From Myxococcales bacterium (GTDB taxonomy: Bacteria > Myxococcota > Polyangia > Polyangiales > Polyangiaceae), in NCBI GenBank assembly GCA_020430865.1, contig JAGQIY010000187.1, positions 1-7,902 on the forward strand: a stretch of DNA of 7,902 bases, in the 5' to 3' direction. Under the pieces are notes generated by a model. That model was not told where the DNA came from. It worked only from the letters and a program-made list of their open reading frames with translations, and searched no databases. The position numbers and the translations under genes were made by a program. This document shows positions 7,166 to 7,902 of the stretch, one piece after another. The first letter of the stretch is position 1, and each line of letters opens with the position of its first letter.

Positions 7166-7591
7166 CTAGTCTTTGGGTAGGTCCTTCGCCTTGGCCATCT
7201 TCGCCTCGCTGCAGCCGATGGAGAGCAACCAGGCCTTCCGCTTCTCCGCGGTGCCCTTGTTGACGTACTCGGTGCGCGCGATGCCGTCTTCTCCAAACTC
7301 GCCCACGCAGTCGTCCACGTGGGCCTCGGCGATCTGCTCTCGCTTCTTTGCGAGCTCCACGTTGATCTCCGCGGCTCTGACGCTCTCGGTCTTGGTCAGC
7401 AGTGGCGGCATGCCGAACTTCTTCTCCAGGCACCAGTCCGCGGCCTCATCGCTGCATGCCGAGTACATGTCCTTCTCTTGCTCTGGGAGCTCCATGAACG
7501 GTGTCACCCCGCCGCATGCCAGCAGCGCCGCCACGGCCATGCCCCCTACCGCCACCACGTCCCGGCACCGCACCCGCTTGATCCCGACCAT
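7166..7591 (-). CDS. Small four-cysteine lipoprotein of unknown function
   Basis: A 141-residue predicted lipoprotein. MVGIKRVRCRDVVAVGGMAV carries a basic n-region and hydrophobic core ending in lipobox LLAC with lipidated Cys26. The mature part is hydrophilic, with four further cysteines (46, 54, 95, 127) that could make two disulfides in the periplasm, a likely helical stretch SVRAAEINVELAKKREQIAEAH (about 70-91, given here only as its span and character: Glu/Lys/Ala-rich), and a basic C-terminus. I recognise no family. The frame stays open upstream to 7829, but ATG 7591 is chosen because GGAGGG (7597-7602) lies five bases before it and the signal peptide starts there. The upstream extension would bury the signal peptide behind a repeat region. 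A hairpin follows the stop. Confidence 0.75.
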   Translation of the reverse strand: MVGIKRVRCRDVVAVGGMAVAALLACGGVTPFMELPEQEKDMYSACSDEAADWCLEKKFGMPPLLTKTESVRAAEINVELAKKREQIAEAHVDDCVGEFGEDGIARTEYVNKGTAEKRKAWLLSIGCSEAKMAKAKDLPKD

Positions 7592-7596
7592 CGTCA

Positions 7597-7602
7597 CCCT
7601 CC
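7597..7602 (-). promoter_or_regulatory. Shine-Dalgarno of the small lipoprotein gene, decides the start
   Basis: The minus strand reads GGAGGG, five bases upstream of ATG 7591. With the signal peptide beginning at that ATG, it fixes the start and rules out the longer GTG frame from 7789. Confidence 0.7.
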
Positions 7603-7705
7603 GTCGAAACGCCAATGTCTCAACGGAGAAAGGTGCCGTGTAGTTGGCGAGCAGCCCATCCCCCAACCGGGGGAGCGCCCTCCACCTGCAACAGGCGACG
7701 AACTG

Positions 7706-7810
7706 CTGCTGTTCACCGCCCTGCTGTTCACCACCCTGCTGTTCACCACCCTGCTGTTCACCACCCTGCTGTTCACCGCCCTGCTGCACGCAGCCCTGCT
7801 GTGCCCCGCT
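7706..7810. repeat. 15-bp tandem repeat, five near-identical and two degenerate units
   Basis: Unit CTGCTGTTCACC(G/A)CC repeats at 7706, 7721, 7736, 7751 and 7766; the only difference among these five is G or A at the thirteenth base. Units at 7781 and 7796 keep CTGCTG but diverge after it. Because 15 is a multiple of three, frames stay open on both strands: minus reads GGEQQ, plus reads CCSPP. The single variable base is a synonymous third position in both, so the sequence does not tell which, if either, is translated. The array sits in the 5' region of the small lipoprotein gene, between it and the hydrophobic frame at the edge. Confidence 0.9.
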
Positions 7811-7828
7811 CGGGTTGCTGACAGGAGG

Positions 7829-7902
7829 CTAAAGCAAGACCAGGAGCAGCCCGACGACGCCGAGGATCAGGAAGACGAAGACCCCGCTCACGACGAGCAT
7901 GA
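7829..7902 (-). CDS. Hydrophobic C-terminus of a gene entering from the right, or a 23-residue membrane peptide
   Basis: On the minus strand a frame runs from the window edge through ATG 7898-7900 to TAG at 7829-7831. The 23 codons from that ATG encode an almost wholly hydrophobic stretch (begins MLVVSGVFVF, ends GLLLVLL), enough for one membrane helix. The frame is still open at the edge, so this may be the last transmembrane segment or tail anchor of a longer protein rather than a separate peptide. No ribosome binding site can be judged because upstream bases are missing. The family is not recognisable. Confidence 0.4.
   Translation of the reverse strand, partial: MLVVSGVFVFLILGVVGLLLVLL

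Noticed and set aside
7592..7789. N-terminal extension of the small lipoprotein from GTG 7789, including the GGEQQ repeats
   Set aside because: A good Shine-Dalgarno and a complete lipoprotein signal peptide both point to ATG 7591; the extension would place the signal inside the protein.
7706..7810. CRISPR array
   Set aside because: The units are 15 bp and directly adjacent, with no spacers and no cas genes nearby.
7823..7828. AGGAGG on the plus strand as a ribosome binding site
   Set aside because: No ATG, GTG or TTG follows at a suitable distance.
7644..7832. Plus-strand cysteine-rich frame with CCSPP repeats (TTG start)
   Set aside because: No ribosome binding site, a weak start codon, and the repeat is equally open on the minus strand. 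The pattern follows from the 15-bp DNA unit.

Overview
The window is strongly G+C-rich with G/C-biased third codon positions. It carries lipoproteins, a soluble hybrid histidine kinase and a two-gene DUF2126 set. This suggests a large-genome Gram-negative bacterium, most plausibly a myxobacterium (Polyangiales-like). That placement is inferred from general character; no marker gene is present.

Left part, plus strand (1-4553): a co-directional cluster, probably one operon. It opens with the C-terminal part of a canonical long DUF2126 protein, a putative amidoligase whose family usually has an N-terminal transglutaminase-like domain. One base after its stop codon comes a second, complete, divergent DUF2126 paralogue of 724 residues with no transglutaminase domain. 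Thirty bases further is a PAS-HisKA-HATPase-receiver hybrid histidine kinase that starts at TTG. From family knowledge, DUF2126 genes often lie beside circularly permuted ATP-grasp and alpha-E (DUF403) genes in predicted peptide-ligation systems. Those partners would lie to the left of this window.

Middle part, minus strand (4605-6875): two genes converge on the kinase. One is a lipoprotein with a COG4798-type SAM-methyltransferase domain plus an extra C-terminal domain of unknown function. The other is an AqpZ-like aquaporin with a strong Shine-Dalgarno that favours its second ATG.

Right part, minus strand (7166-7902): a small four-cysteine lipoprotein of unknown function with a hairpin after its stop, then a non-coding stretch holding a 15-bp tandem repeat (five near-identical plus two degenerate units), and at the edge a short hydrophobic reading frame that is probably the C-terminus of a gene entering from the right.

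The most interesting points are the tandem DUF2126 pair coupled to a signalling kinase, the apparently exported methyltransferase fused to an unknown domain, and the in-frame 15-bp repeat beside a truncated hydrophobic frame. No tRNA, rRNA, insertion sequence or CRISPR array was seen.
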